From Abditibacteriaceae bacterium (lineage in GTDB: Bacteria; Armatimonadota; Abditibacteriia; Abditibacteriales; Abditibacteriaceae), in assembly GCA_019239895.1 (NCBI GenBank), contig JAFAZH010000049.1, forward strand, positions 1 through 64,000: a stretch of DNA of 64,000 nucleotides, read 5' to 3'. This document shows positions 48,752 to 56,928 of this stretch, in pieces (within the stretch, counting starts at the first letter, position 1; the number at the start of each line of letters is the position of its first letter). The position numbers were made by a program, and so were the translations under genes. The notes under the pieces were generated by a model that saw only the letters and a list, made by a program, of their open reading frames with translations, did not search any database and was not told where the DNA came from.

Positions 48752-49153
48752 TCACCGGCGCTTGAGCAGGAATAAACCCCGCAGCAAGAGCCAACTCATC
48801 CAAGCAACCGTAGGAGCAGCAAAAAGTAGCCCTTCGACCAATGTTGAGATTGGATTTTGCCCGACGGTAGAGCTGTTAGACGTGGTCAATAGTAAATATA
48901 AACTCAATGGCACTGCCACTAAGCCAAACCCTATGAGGCAGATGACTCCTCCCCTGACAGATTTGCCGTGAGCTATGGGTAAAATGTAGCCTGTTGCAGT
49001 GCCTAAAATAACTCCTGCTGGTAGCGTGAATAGGAAAACCATGCCATATTGACCATCGCTGAGAGTAGAACGAAAGAACAGCCAGTGGAACACTAAGGTC
49101 AGCAGTGATAAGCCTAATGAGCCGATAATAGCCCCTATGATACTGGTCATCAC
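48752..49153 (-). CDS. Four-helix membrane protein, unknown function
   Basis: This 133-residue protein has four predicted membrane helices (about residues 5-27, 38-58, 70-90 and 105-128) and short loops. It has no recognisable domain. It is the outermost member of the cassette-like run and the only one predicted to be an integral membrane protein. The start is an ATG-ATG pair preceded by AAGGAGGCAACG, a strong ribosome-binding site. An attC-like site follows. Confidence 0.7.
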   Translation of the reverse strand: MMTSIIGAIIGSLGLSLLTLVFHWLFFRSTLSDGQYGMVFLFTLPAGVILGTATGYILPIAHGKSVRGGVICLIGFGLVAVPLSLYLLLTTSNSSTVGQNPISTLVEGLLFAAPTVAWMSWLLLRGLFLLKRR

Positions 49154-49316
49154 GTTGCCTCCTTATCTTATCACTATACAACAGTATGAATTCCTGCAAC
49201 GCACTACGCAGCCGCAGAACTAGTAATTTTATGTATTTTTTCAATTTTCACTATAATACAGCCCAAAGCTGGCACAAGCCGACTCGTGCTGCCTTACTAT
49301 GCAGGATAACGGCAGG

Positions 49317-50054
49317 TTACATCGGCGGCACCAAGCCGTTCTTGCCGACCTGGACACGCGCTGCGGTGAGTTTGCCATTGGGCTGGCGGCTGGCGAGGAC
49401 GAAGACATGCGAGCCGGGTTTTAAATCGCTGAGTTGACCTGACACAAAGGTGACAATGGGGATGCCGGGTGGAATAGTGATGGATTGGGAGCCGGTCTGG
49501 GCACTGGTTTTATACTGGACGAGCAGCGTGGAACCATTGCCTTGCCGCCGCGCTGTGCCATTGGTCATTTTCGAGGCGGGGGCCATTTTAGAGGACACGG
49601 TGCCATTCGCCATCTTCGACTGGGTCATCTTGGAGAGCGCGGCGGTGCCGTTGGTCATCTTGCTGCCAGCCTTGCCCGCCCCTGGCCAATCCCAGCCACG
49701 GCTGCCCTCGCCCGCACCGCGCATACTCTCCGGGAAGATATGCACTTCCACCGCCCGCTGTCCGCCACCGGCCTGGGGCACCGAAGTAATGCCCAGGAAA
49801 GTCCCGTCTTTAATATGAGCGCGGTCGGATGGCACTACGAGGAGCACTTTGGCGTTGGGAGCTAATTGCACTTGCAGCGGGCCTCTGACAGAACCCACAA
49901 TCAAGAGTTGCCCAGCCAGCTTCTGCACCGTGCCCCGAATATGAATCGCGTTGGCCGGTGGCGGTGCGGGTGCGGCTAAGACAGATGAATTCGCTTGAGA
50001 CAGCAGACTAAGCGCGACTATTCCTGCTACACCTAATGAGGCTGTTTTATTCAT
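49317..50054 (-). CDS. Secreted DUF5666-like protein with SKMTNGT repeats
   Basis: This 245-residue protein has a signal peptide (about residues 1-28, ending VLAAPA). An OB-like N-terminal part follows (IRGTVQKLAGQLLIVGSVRGPLQVQLAPNAKVLLV), then a central run of SKMTNGTA-type repeats (about 125-170) and a second beta-rich part ending FVLASRQPNGKLTAARVQVG. The overall pattern resembles DUF5666-like secreted proteins, though I hold this loosely. The repeated Lys-Met-Thr-Asn units are unusual. GGAGAAACCC precedes the start. The gene stands alone. Confidence 0.7.
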   Translation of the reverse strand: MNKTASLGVAGIVALSLLSQANSSVLAAPAPPPANAIHIRGTVQKLAGQLLIVGSVRGPLQVQLAPNAKVLLVVPSDRAHIKDGTFLGITSVPQAGGGQRAVEVHIFPESMRGAGEGSRGWDWPGAGKAGSKMTNGTAALSKMTQSKMANGTVSSKMAPASKMTNGTARRQGNGSTLLVQYKTSAQTGSQSITIPPGIPIVTFVSGQLSDLKPGSHVFVLASRQPNGKLTAARVQVGKNGLVPPM

Positions 50055-50150
50055 GGGTTTCTCCTGATTAACAACTGCTAAAGTTTCTAATCGGACAAGC
50101 TCTAGACCCGTAGAGGGCCGAGCGTTAATTCAAGGTATTACTTCTTGATT

Positions 50151-50244
50151 TGTCATTTCGAGCGCAGTCGAGAAATCTTACGGTTAAAGATGCTGCCATG
50201 TTTCAAGATTCCTCGACTGCGCTGTTGCTCCGCTCGGAATGACA
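50151..50244. repeat. TGTCATTTCGAGCGCAGTCGAG hairpin
   Basis: TGTCATTTCGAGCGCAGTCG with GAGAAATCTT (50151-50179) pairs with AAGATTCCTCGACTGCGCTG...CGGAATGACA (50205-50244); the right arm has about 11 extra bases. I recall the same motif in many unrelated bacterial genomes as a dispersed repeat. It lies downstream of the aldo/keto reductase gene. Confidence 0.75.
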
Positions 50245-50331
50245 CTCTACCGATCAATAGCAGCTTGGGTTAAATCGTTAAGCCACGGTTGAAGCCAACC
50301 TTCTTGACCTTGGCATTGGGAGCAGTTCTGA

Positions 50332-51300
50332 TTACACGGTATGCGGTCGCCCCAGAATGTCGTCAATCTGGCGCATCTGCTCAACGGTGAGCGGGCCGAA
50401 CTGCATCGCTCCGATATTCTCCTCCGCCTGTTGCACGGTTTTGAAACCCGGAATGGGAATCATGACTGGACTGCGTGCCCACAGCCACGCGAGTGCGCCC
50501 TGCGCCACAGTGCGTCCGCCACTGGTCAGCACATCGCGGATAGATTCGACTTTTTTCATGGCATCGGCCTGGCCACCTTCTTTGAAGTTCCAGCCGTGCC
50601 GAATGTCATCTTCCGGTAGCTTGGTATCAGGAGTGAACTTGCCCGTCAGCATCCCCATCGCCAAAGGGCCGCGCAGGATACTGGCGAGGTTGTATTTTTC
50701 GCAGAGGGCCAGGGTCTCCTGGTTGCCGCCGAACAGGTTAAAGCCTTGCTGAATCGCTACACAATGCGGGCTTTGCGCAAACAACTCCACGCGCGGCGGA
50801 TCATCGGTGCTCCAGCCAATGTAACGAACTTTGCCTTGCGTCACCAATTCTTCAAAGACCGCCAACACTTCCGGGGCTTTGGCCAAATCGTAGCCGCCTA
50901 AGTGAAACTGATAGAGGTCAATATAATCGGTCTTGAGACGGCGCAGGCTCTGGTCGCAACACCAACGAATGTAATCAGGGTCGCCATTGGTGCCGGGGGC
51001 TTCGCGCGTCGCTTCATCATAGGTGTAGCCAGCCTTGGTCGCAATCACAATCTGGTCGCGCTTGTCGCTCAGTGCGGTGGCAATAAGGTCTTCGCTGTGG
51101 CCACAACCATACACATCCGCCGTATCATAGAAGTTGACACCCAACTCGAAGGCCCGCTTTAAAGCGCGGATGGATTCGTCATCATTCACCTGGCCCCAAC
51201 CCACCGGGCTGCCCTGACGGGCGTGCGGCCCACCAATCGCCCAACACCCCATGCCCAACGCGCTCACTTCGACTCCACTGCGTCCCAACAGTCGCTTCAT
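50332..51300 (-). CDS. Aldo/keto reductase
   Basis: This 322-residue NADPH-dependent oxidoreductase has a TIM-barrel fold and is cytoplasmic. The catalytic tetrad is visible: D59, Y64, K89 and H133 (DTADVYG, ATKAG, LYQFH). The later segment GWSTDDPPRVELFAQSPHCVAIQQGFNLFGG and the cofactor-site region PIPGFKTVQQAEENIGA near residue 280 are standard. The closest general type is the YajO/YghZ-like group acting on small carbonyls. The substrate is unknown. It starts 42 bp from the end of the epimerase gene upstream, so the two are probably co-transcribed. Confidence 0.93.
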   Translation of the reverse strand: MKRLLGRSGVEVSALGMGCWAIGGPHARQGSPVGWGQVNDDESIRALKRAFELGVNFYDTADVYGCGHSEDLIATALSDKRDQIVIATKAGYTYDEATREAPGTNGDPDYIRWCCDQSLRRLKTDYIDLYQFHLGGYDLAKAPEVLAVFEELVTQGKVRYIGWSTDDPPRVELFAQSPHCVAIQQGFNLFGGNQETLALCEKYNLASILRGPLAMGMLTGKFTPDTKLPEDDIRHGWNFKEGGQADAMKKVESIRDVLTSGGRTVAQGALAWLWARSPVMIPIPGFKTVQQAEENIGAMQFGPLTVEQMRQIDDILGRPHTV

Positions 51301-51342
51301 TTATTTTCCTTTTAGAAATTTGGAATGAAATCCAAGATATTA

Positions 51343-52266
51343 TTATACGCCCCACCAGGGCAAGCCGACGAAGGGGTAATAAGTGGTGTCGCCACTGGCG
51401 AGGGCGCGTAAGAAACCGCCAAAGTTATAGTGCGGATTGTAACCCAACAGGCGCTGCGCCTTAGCGACCGACCAGATGGTGCGGCCCCAGATCAGCTTGC
51501 TCAAATCCAGGTAGTGCTGCGCCGCGAGTTCCAACACACCCGGATAATAGCGGGCCAGCACACCGGCGGTATCCTGCTGCAACGCGGGGGCATCGGTTGC
51601 CGTAAAGGGCACTGCCGCCATGATGTTAAAAGCGTCAAATCCACCTTCCGGTTGATAGGTTAGTGAGCGCAACACCGCCTGCGCCACATCGCGGTCATCT
51701 ACCCCGCCGAACAGGAGACGAAAACCATAACGTTCTAGCGACCCTTCCGGCACGAACATGCCCAGCCGCAGGGCCACTGTGGTGACACCCCAGCGACGGC
51801 TGTAATACTGCCCCATTTCTTCGCACAGCCGCTTGGACAGGCCATACACATCACCGGGCAAGAGTGGCAAATCTTCAGTCACCACGCCCCAGGCGTCGGG
51901 CGGCGGGGTCGCGCTCTGGCCATAGACACCCATTGTGCTGCATAACACCAGACGCTTGATGCCGTGCTCACGGGCGGCTTCAAACACATTGAAGGTGCCC
52001 GTCACGTTAATCGCCCAGAAATCTTGCGGCGTCCATTTACCGACATGGATACCATGCAGTGCGGCAGCATGGACAATGGCATCCACCCCCTCCACAGCGC
52101 GTTGCATATCTTGGGGATTGCGTACATCGCCCAGTATAAATTCACCCGGCAAATCCAAATCCACCGGGCGCGAGTCCATCAAGCGTGGCGTGTGGCCCTG
52201 CTCGATCAACAGTGGCACCAGGGCGCGACCCAAATTGCCGCCTGCACCTGTAATCAGAACCTTCAA
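51343..52266 (-). CDS. NAD-dependent epimerase/dehydratase
   Basis: This 307-residue extended short-chain dehydrogenase has TGAGGNLG at residues 6-13 for NAD binding. VDAIVHAAALHGIHV lies near 60-75, and the catalytic serine region (LCSTMGVYG) is near 108-118. The Y-x-x-x-K pair is in VYGLSKRLCEE near 140-150. Its length and order fit UDP-sugar epimerase-like enzymes, but the substrate is open. It ends 42 bp before the aldo/keto reductase gene, suggesting a two-gene operon of oxidoreductases, possibly for sugar metabolism. Confidence 0.92.
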   Translation of the reverse strand: MKVLITGAGGNLGRALVPLLIEQGHTPRLMDSRPVDLDLPGEFILGDVRNPQDMQRAVEGVDAIVHAAALHGIHVGKWTPQDFWAINVTGTFNVFEAAREHGIKRLVLCSTMGVYGQSATPPPDAWGVVTEDLPLLPGDVYGLSKRLCEEMGQYYSRRWGVTTVALRLGMFVPEGSLERYGFRLLFGGVDDRDVAQAVLRSLTYQPEGGFDAFNIMAAVPFTATDAPALQQDTAGVLARYYPGVLELAAQHYLDLSKLIWGRTIWSVAKAQRLLGYNPHYNFGGFLRALASGDTTYYPFVGLPWWGV

Positions 52267-52280
52267 ATGCTTCTCCTTTT

Positions 52281-52426
52281 AAAGAACCACAGAGACACAG
52301 AGGCACAGAGAGGATTTGAGGATAGAGGATCGTATGAACAACTGGACAGTGGCTGTCTTCTATCTTCTATTTTCGATCCTCTATCCTCTTCTAAATCTCT
52401 GTGCCTCTGTGTCTCTGTGGTTCTTT
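52281..52426. repeat. CACAGAGA octamer hairpin
   Basis: Thirty-one-base perfect arms (52281-52311 and 52396-52426) are built of CACAGAGA/CACAGAGG octamers. The loop contains an inner AGGATAGAGGATCG/CGATCCTCTATCCT pair. It ends 18 bp before the stop codon of the DUF1259 gene at 52444 and is downstream of that gene. Confidence 0.8.
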
Positions 52427-52443
52427 TATCCCTCAACCGCTGA

Positions 52444-53496
52444 TTAAGCCATGCTCATGCTGCGGCCTTTGCCCAGTTCGTTGAGCGCGGCGCGGAAGCC
52501 CTGGGCGAGGGTGGTGGCAGGGCCGCTGCCATAGTAATGCAAGAAGATAATGCGCGGCTGCTCGCCCAGCATGTGGCTGTGAACCGCCACCACTTCCAGG
52601 TTGTTGGCGCGCAGGGCGCGGATAACCGGGTTCACCTCGTAATCTAACATGGCCACATCGCCTGCGATATGGGCAGCGTCGGCGGTGCCCGCAAACGAGG
52701 CCCAGGTATTAAGACCAATCGCTGCCGTCATATGCGCGCCCATGTCCATCACGGTCAGATCATCGCGGCCAATGGTGTATTTATAGGTTGGGCCATTGAC
52801 GGTGCCGGTATGGCCGACAATAGCATCGAGAGCGGGCAGGTCAAAGATTTCTTTGCCGGTGCGCGCTGGCGGTGGCCCGGCGGGAGGTTGATTGGCCGGA
52901 AACACTTTGGTCGTTTGCAGGGCCGCACCATAACGTCGTGCTAATTCAACCGGGTCGCCCATGCCATGAATGTGCATATAGAAGATGCGCGGCTGTTCAT
53001 AGAAAAAGTGGTTGTGAATGGCGCCCACTTCCAGGCCATTGGCAATCACGGCGGAAATTAAGGGGTTGACCTCTTCTTCGAGCAGCACCGTATCACCCAT
53101 GAGGACAGCCGACCTGCCATCCACCGTGCGCTTCAGGGAGACCCAACCGCCAAAGCCAAAGGGAATCGGCACCCCATCGCCCTTAACGCTCATCTTTAAG
53201 TCGTTGCGCGGTAATGGTGTGGTGTAAACCGCCTCCGCTTCGACATATTTACCTTTTTTGCCGAGTGCCGCATCAAGGGCGGCCATCGCTTCGGGCTGCA
53301 AGGGTGGGGTAGTGACGCTGCGCACGGCGGCGCCAGTGTTTACTGTATTATTCTTCAAGGTGTCATTGTTCTCCGTCCGGTTGCGCTTTTTAGCGGCGGC
53401 AGGTTCGATGTTACCCAATCCTGTGGCGGCTCCGGCGGCCCCTAAGACCGCAGCAGTGCGCAATAACTCCCGACGGCTGACTTTATTTTCTGACAT
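52444..53496 (-). CDS. Tat-exported DUF1259 protein
   Basis: This 350-residue protein has a twin-arginine signal (SRRELLRTAAVLGAAGAATGLG, residues 7-28), so it is exported folded. Two DUF1259-type domains follow, about 70-205 and 230-345. Each has a conserved block: VMGDTVLLEEEVNPLISAVIANGLEVGAIHNHFF with a following HIHGMG, and VAMLDYEVNPVIRALRANNLEVVAVHSHMLGEQPRIIFLHYYG. The repeated HxH-like histidines suggest metal binding (inference). The family is uncharacterised. The ATG at 53496, with AAGGAG upstream, is chosen; the longer frame lacks a signal-peptide start. Confidence 0.88.
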   Translation of the reverse strand: MSENKVSRRELLRTAAVLGAAGAATGLGNIEPAAAKKRNRTENNDTLKNNTVNTGAAVRSVTTPPLQPEAMAALDAALGKKGKYVEAEAVYTTPLPRNDLKMSVKGDGVPIPFGFGGWVSLKRTVDGRSAVLMGDTVLLEEEVNPLISAVIANGLEVGAIHNHFFYEQPRIFYMHIHGMGDPVELARRYGAALQTTKVFPANQPPAGPPPARTGKEIFDLPALDAIVGHTGTVNGPTYKYTIGRDDLTVMDMGAHMTAAIGLNTWASFAGTADAAHIAGDVAMLDYEVNPVIRALRANNLEVVAVHSHMLGEQPRIIFLHYYGSGPATTLAQGFRAALNELGKGRSMSMA

Positions 53497-53664
53497 GGTG
53501 TTCTCCTTACGGTAAGTTGAGTGAGGATAAGGGGAGTTTACCTCTGCCCTGCCATGCAGAGAAAGCACAGAGCAGGAATTCTCAGCAAATTCACAGACAA
53601 TGCGCCGGATGATGCGGTAAAATGAGGCGCAACTTATTGGAATCATGAGGAGAAAGGATCAACT

Positions 53665-54426
53665 ATGTTCACCCCATCGCTGAGTACACCACCTCGTCTG
53701 GCCTGGCGTCAACTGGCGTTTGGCCTGGGCTGCGCCGCCTTGATTGTCTCAAGCGGCTGGCTCATGATCGCCCAAGCCAAGTCCCCCACTGCCAAAGCGT
53801 CCTCTGCTGGCCAGGCAAGGCATCTGACCTTCACTCATCCGTCGCCTATTACCAATACCTACCTGCCCCTATCGAAGTTGCATCAGGACGTTTTAGAGGG
53901 CAACGAGGGCCGCAAGAAAATGCGGATCGAACGCACGCGCAAGCCGGGCACCCGCACTTTCATGGTCAATGGCAAGCCCGTCGTCGCCAGCATAGTCGAA
54001 GACCGCGAATGGAGCAACGGCAAAGTGGAAGAAGTCACGCTCGATTATTTTGCGCAGTCCGATGATGGCAGCGTCTGTTATATGGGCGAGAGCGTGGACA
54101 ACTATCGCAACGGCAAAGTCGTGGGCCACGAAGGGGCCTGGCTGACCGGAGAGCATAATGCGCAACCCGGCATTATTATCCCCGGCCACCCCAAGTTAGG
54201 CGATAAATTCCATTCCGAAAATGTGCCCGGCATCACCGTGGAAGCCGATGAAGTCGTAGCAGTAGACGAGACCGTGACCGTCCGGGCAGGCACCTACAAG
54301 CACTGCGTCAAAATCAAGGAAATGGTATCCGGCGAAGACCCCGAATACAAATACTATGCACCCAACGTGGGCGTCGTGCGCGAAGTCCCCGCCGAGGGCA
54401 ACATGCAACTCATCTCGCACAAGTAG
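53665..54426 (+). CDS. Secreted protein of unknown function
   Basis: This 253-residue protein has an N-terminal hydrophobic segment (about residues 18-38, ending AQAK). A beta-rich domain follows that begins ITNTYLPLSKLHQDVLEGNEGRKKMRIERT and contains WLTGEHNAQPGIIIPGHPKLGDKFHSENVPG and ends with YAPNVGVVREVP. This pattern recurs in uncharacterised secreted proteins of soil bacteria (beginning ITNPYFPL). No enzymatic motif is seen. AGGAGAAAGG precedes the ATG. It is divergent from the DUF1259 gene and ends at a perfect hairpin. Confidence 0.75.
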   Translation: MFTPSLSTPPRLAWRQLAFGLGCAALIVSSGWLMIAQAKSPTAKASSAGQARHLTFTHPSPITNTYLPLSKLHQDVLEGNEGRKKMRIERTRKPGTRTFMVNGKPVVASIVEDREWSNGKVEEVTLDYFAQSDDGSVCYMGESVDNYRNGKVVGHEGAWLTGEHNAQPGIIIPGHPKLGDKFHSENVPGITVEADEVVAVDETVTVRAGTYKHCVKIKEMVSGEDPEYKYYAPNVGVVREVPAEGNMQLISHK

Positions 54427-54432
54427 TAAGTA

Positions 54433-54507
54433 AGAAAACAGAATACAGGAAACAGAAAACGAAGCAACCGTAACTTGTCGTTTTCTGTTTCCTGTATTCT
54501 GTTTTCT
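54433..54507. terminator. AGAAAAC heptad hairpin between convergent genes
   Basis: Arms at 54433-54462 and 54478-54507 are 30-base exact reverse complements built of AGAAAAC/AGAATAC/AGGAAAC heptads, with a 15-base loop. It begins 6 bp after a stop codon and ends 26 bp before the convergent gene's stop. It is probably a bidirectional terminator. Confidence 0.75.
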
Positions 54508-54533
54508 GTTCTTTATGCTGGATAAGGCTTCAG

Positions 54534-55187
54534 TTACGGGTTGCCACCGATGACCTGCTGCGGAACTTGGCTGTGCTGTCCACTTAATAGCTCATTTAAT
54601 TCCGCGATGGCCTGCTGGGTCGAGTGGAAATGAATGCTGTGGATGCCAAGAGTGCGGGCGGCGGCGACGTTCTCTGCATCGTCGTCTACAAAGACTGCTG
54701 CGGCTGGTGCGATGGCGAGCCGTTGCAACATGATCTCGTAGAGGCGAGACTGCGGTTTTCTGACTCCTTCTTCGGCTGAGGTAATAATGAGGTCCAAGAG
54801 GGCGGTAATGCCACGTTTTTCCAGGAGCCTGCGGCCAAATGACCAGTTATTGGTGAGTGCCACAATTTGCATCTGCGGTTTGAGTGTCTGGATGTAGCGC
54901 ACCAATTCGTCGTTGAGACGCGCCCCGGAAAAAGCATCCTCCACGAGCGCCAGGGCCAATGCCGCATTACAGCCCAAGCGCGGCGCGCAGCGTCGGCAGT
55001 ATTCCTCTGCCGTAATGCGGCCAATATTCGCCGCTTCGATGTCCGGGCCATACCAGAGAAGCTGGCTCAGTTCTCCCCGCGCGATGCCAAGACGCTGCTC
55101 CCAACGGTTCAAGAAATCCGACTGCGCATGGGGAGTAAATAGAACATCGCCGATGTCAAACACGGCGACGCGAAGCGGTGATTTCAT
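54534..55187 (-). CDS. HAD-superfamily hydrolase
   Basis: This 217-residue HAD-IA phosphatase-type protein has motif I as VAVFDIGDVLF, with the nucleophile Asp. Motif II is IVALTNNW, motif III is near the GVRKPQSRLYEIML lysine, and motif IV is VFVDDDAENVAAARTLGIHSIHF. The DxG form of motif I is also found in YihX-like sugar-phosphate phosphatases. It is probably a cytoplasmic phosphatase on a small phosphorylated metabolite. I use the ATG at 55187; the frame extends to 55235 without support. Confidence 0.88.
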   Translation of the reverse strand: MKSPLRVAVFDIGDVLFTPHAQSDFLNRWEQRLGIARGELSQLLWYGPDIEAANIGRITAEEYCRRCAPRLGCNAALALALVEDAFSGARLNDELVRYIQTLKPQMQIVALTNNWSFGRRLLEKRGITALLDLIITSAEEGVRKPQSRLYEIMLQRLAIAPAAAVFVDDDAENVAAARTLGIHSIHFHSTQQAIAELNELLSGQHSQVPQQVIGGNP

Positions 55188-55312
55188 AGTCGAGAGAAGC
55201 AGCGTATTATTTCGGCTTCTTGTGCAACGTGCCAAACGGCAACCGAACAGCCATAATAGCCATTGTTACTACTCTCCACAATGTGGATAGGAGTTGGCGC
55301 GAGGTTTCCCAT

Positions 55313-55996
55313 CTAAGACACGGCCACGCGATTGCGGCCATCCTGCTTGGCTTTGTCTAAAGCAGTGGTGGCCTTCTCGATTAGGTGATTAATGTCGGGG
55401 GTATCATCGGCGGTGATGGCGATGCCGAAGCTGGCCGTGAGGGTGACGGTTTCATCAGCAACGGGCAGGGGCGAAGTCGAGATAATGGCCCGTAGCCGTT
55501 CCGCCACCATCACTGCCGAGAGGGTATCCGCCTCCTGGATTAAAATTAGGAACTCGTCGCCACCAGAGCGACCGATGAGATCAATCTCGCGCAGCACGGA
55601 GCGGCAACGTTCCGCCACCATGCGCAAGATGCCATCCCTGCCGCTATGACCGTAAGTGTCGCCCAGTTGCTTAAAATGATCGAGGTCTACACACACAATC
55701 GCTAAGGACCGGTTCAGACGCCGGGCGCGTTGCCATTCGCGCTCGGCCAGGGCGAGAAAATAATTGCGGCTTAACACTCCGGTTTGCACATCGGTTTGGG
55801 AAAGGGCTTGCAGCCTTTGGCGCAGTTGCACACATTCTTGTTCCAGGCTCTGCCGCTGCGCCGCGACTGCTTGCAGGGCGGCTTCGCGTTGCGCCAGTTC
55901 TTGTTGCAGGCGTAGCACCTGTTGGGCATCCGCCTGCTCTCCAGGCTGAGAGGCGGCATTGTCTAATGAGGTTGGTATTGAATCGTGAGTGTCCAT
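55313..55996 (-). CDS. Diguanylate cyclase (GGDEF)
   Basis: This 227-residue soluble enzyme would make cyclic di-GMP from two GTP. An N-terminal coiled coil rich in Gln and Leu (about residues 22-66) leads into a GGDEF domain (about 67-227). The active-site motif GGDEF is intact at 145-149. The inhibitory site RxxD is present as REID at 136-139, five residues upstream, so product feedback is expected. There is no membrane helix and no clear sensory domain; the coiled coil probably controls dimerisation. Confidence 0.93.
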   Translation of the reverse strand: MDTHDSIPTSLDNAASQPGEQADAQQVLRLQQELAQREAALQAVAAQRQSLEQECVQLRQRLQALSQTDVQTGVLSRNYFLALAEREWQRARRLNRSLAIVCVDLDHFKQLGDTYGHSGRDGILRMVAERCRSVLREIDLIGRSGGDEFLILIQEADTLSAVMVAERLRAIISTSPLPVADETVTLTASFGIAITADDTPDINHLIEKATTALDKAKQDGRNRVAVS

Positions 55997-56084
55997 TTGT
56001 CTAGGGCATTATACCTCATTGTCTAGCATCTTTGACGGCGTATCGGCTGTCTTTTCACAGAGACAGTTTTGACCAGGAAAAACC

Positions 56085-56132
56085 AGGGGAAGCCTGGAGC
56101 AGGGGAAGCCTGGAGCAGGGGAAGCCTGGAGG
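56085..56132. repeat. Three 16-bp tandem repeats
   Basis: AGGGGAAGCCTGGAGC occurs at 56085-56100, 56101-56116 and, with one change, 56117-56132. It lies in the gap between the GGDEF and ankyrin genes. Confidence 0.85.
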
Positions 56133-56212
56133 AAGCTGGGCCATAATCAGGTGTGGACTTATCTCGTTCCGGGCATCAGGTTAAAGGGGTGTCTTGCGTT
56201 TTATGAACATGC

Positions 56213-56851
56213 TCACGAGGCACTAATGCTGTTGCGCTGTTTCTCAAAGTCCAGGGGCTGTGAATTGCCCGCAATCGCCCCCGCTTGTTTAAGAATTGCA
56301 ATCGTTTCCCTCTGATCTCGACGGAGGTCGCCGAAGTTTGGATCGCGGGCAGCGTCCAATGCCGTATTGCCAGAGAAAGTGCGAGTGTTCACTCTCGCCC
56401 CAGCCGCTAACAGGGCTTGCACCACCGGCGCTCGCTTGTAAATCGCAGCGGTAATTAAAGCGGTCGTGCCACGATTCTCAACCTTATCCTGCAAGTTGAC
56501 ATCAGCTCCATGCCTGATTAACGTCTCAACCAGTGGCACAGAGCCGCACGCTACGGCAAAGCTTAAGGGTGAACTCCACACGTCATCTTGAAAGTTGACA
56601 TCAGCGCCTTGCGCTAACACTGCCTCCACGCCAGCCACATCGCCCCTTTGAATTTGCAGGCGCAGGTTCGTGTTCAGGTCGGCTATAGCGCCTGCCTCTT
56701 CCAGGGTGGTTGCCCTGGTGAGATCCCAATCATTGACGGCTGCCGCCAACTGTTGACTGCGCGCCCGCATCAGTGCCCCATGCAAGGGAAAGAGGAGCGC
56801 CAGGGCGATCAACCAGGGCAGGATCAAACCCGTGAATTTGCGGTGTGTCAT
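56213..56851 (-). CDS. Ankyrin-repeat protein with membrane anchor
   Basis: This 212-residue protein has an N-terminal hydrophobic anchor (FTGLILPWLIALALLFPLHG, about residues 6-25). About three or four ankyrin repeats follow (AGVEAVLAQGADVNFQDD, PLVETLIRHGADVNLQDKVENRGTTALITAA and APVVQALLAAGARVNTRTFSGNTALDAA). The predicted topology is an external protein-binding domain. It is unrelated in sequence to the frameshifted ankyrin gene at 46721 apart from the repeat type. It sits alone between a GGDEF gene and a TlpA-like gene. Confidence 0.85.
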   Translation of the reverse strand: MTHRKFTGLILPWLIALALLFPLHGALMRARSQQLAAAVNDWDLTRATTLEEAGAIADLNTNLRLQIQRGDVAGVEAVLAQGADVNFQDDVWSSPLSFAVACGSVPLVETLIRHGADVNLQDKVENRGTTALITAAIYKRAPVVQALLAAGARVNTRTFSGNTALDAARDPNFGDLRRDQRETIAILKQAGAIAGNSQPLDFEKQRNSISAS

Positions 56852-56928
56852 AGTGATAATTTACAGCAGCAGGTCTGCTGAAAAGCTTGTCGTTTTTGAC
56901 TGCCAGCAGCGAGGTGCCCTCCATGCTA

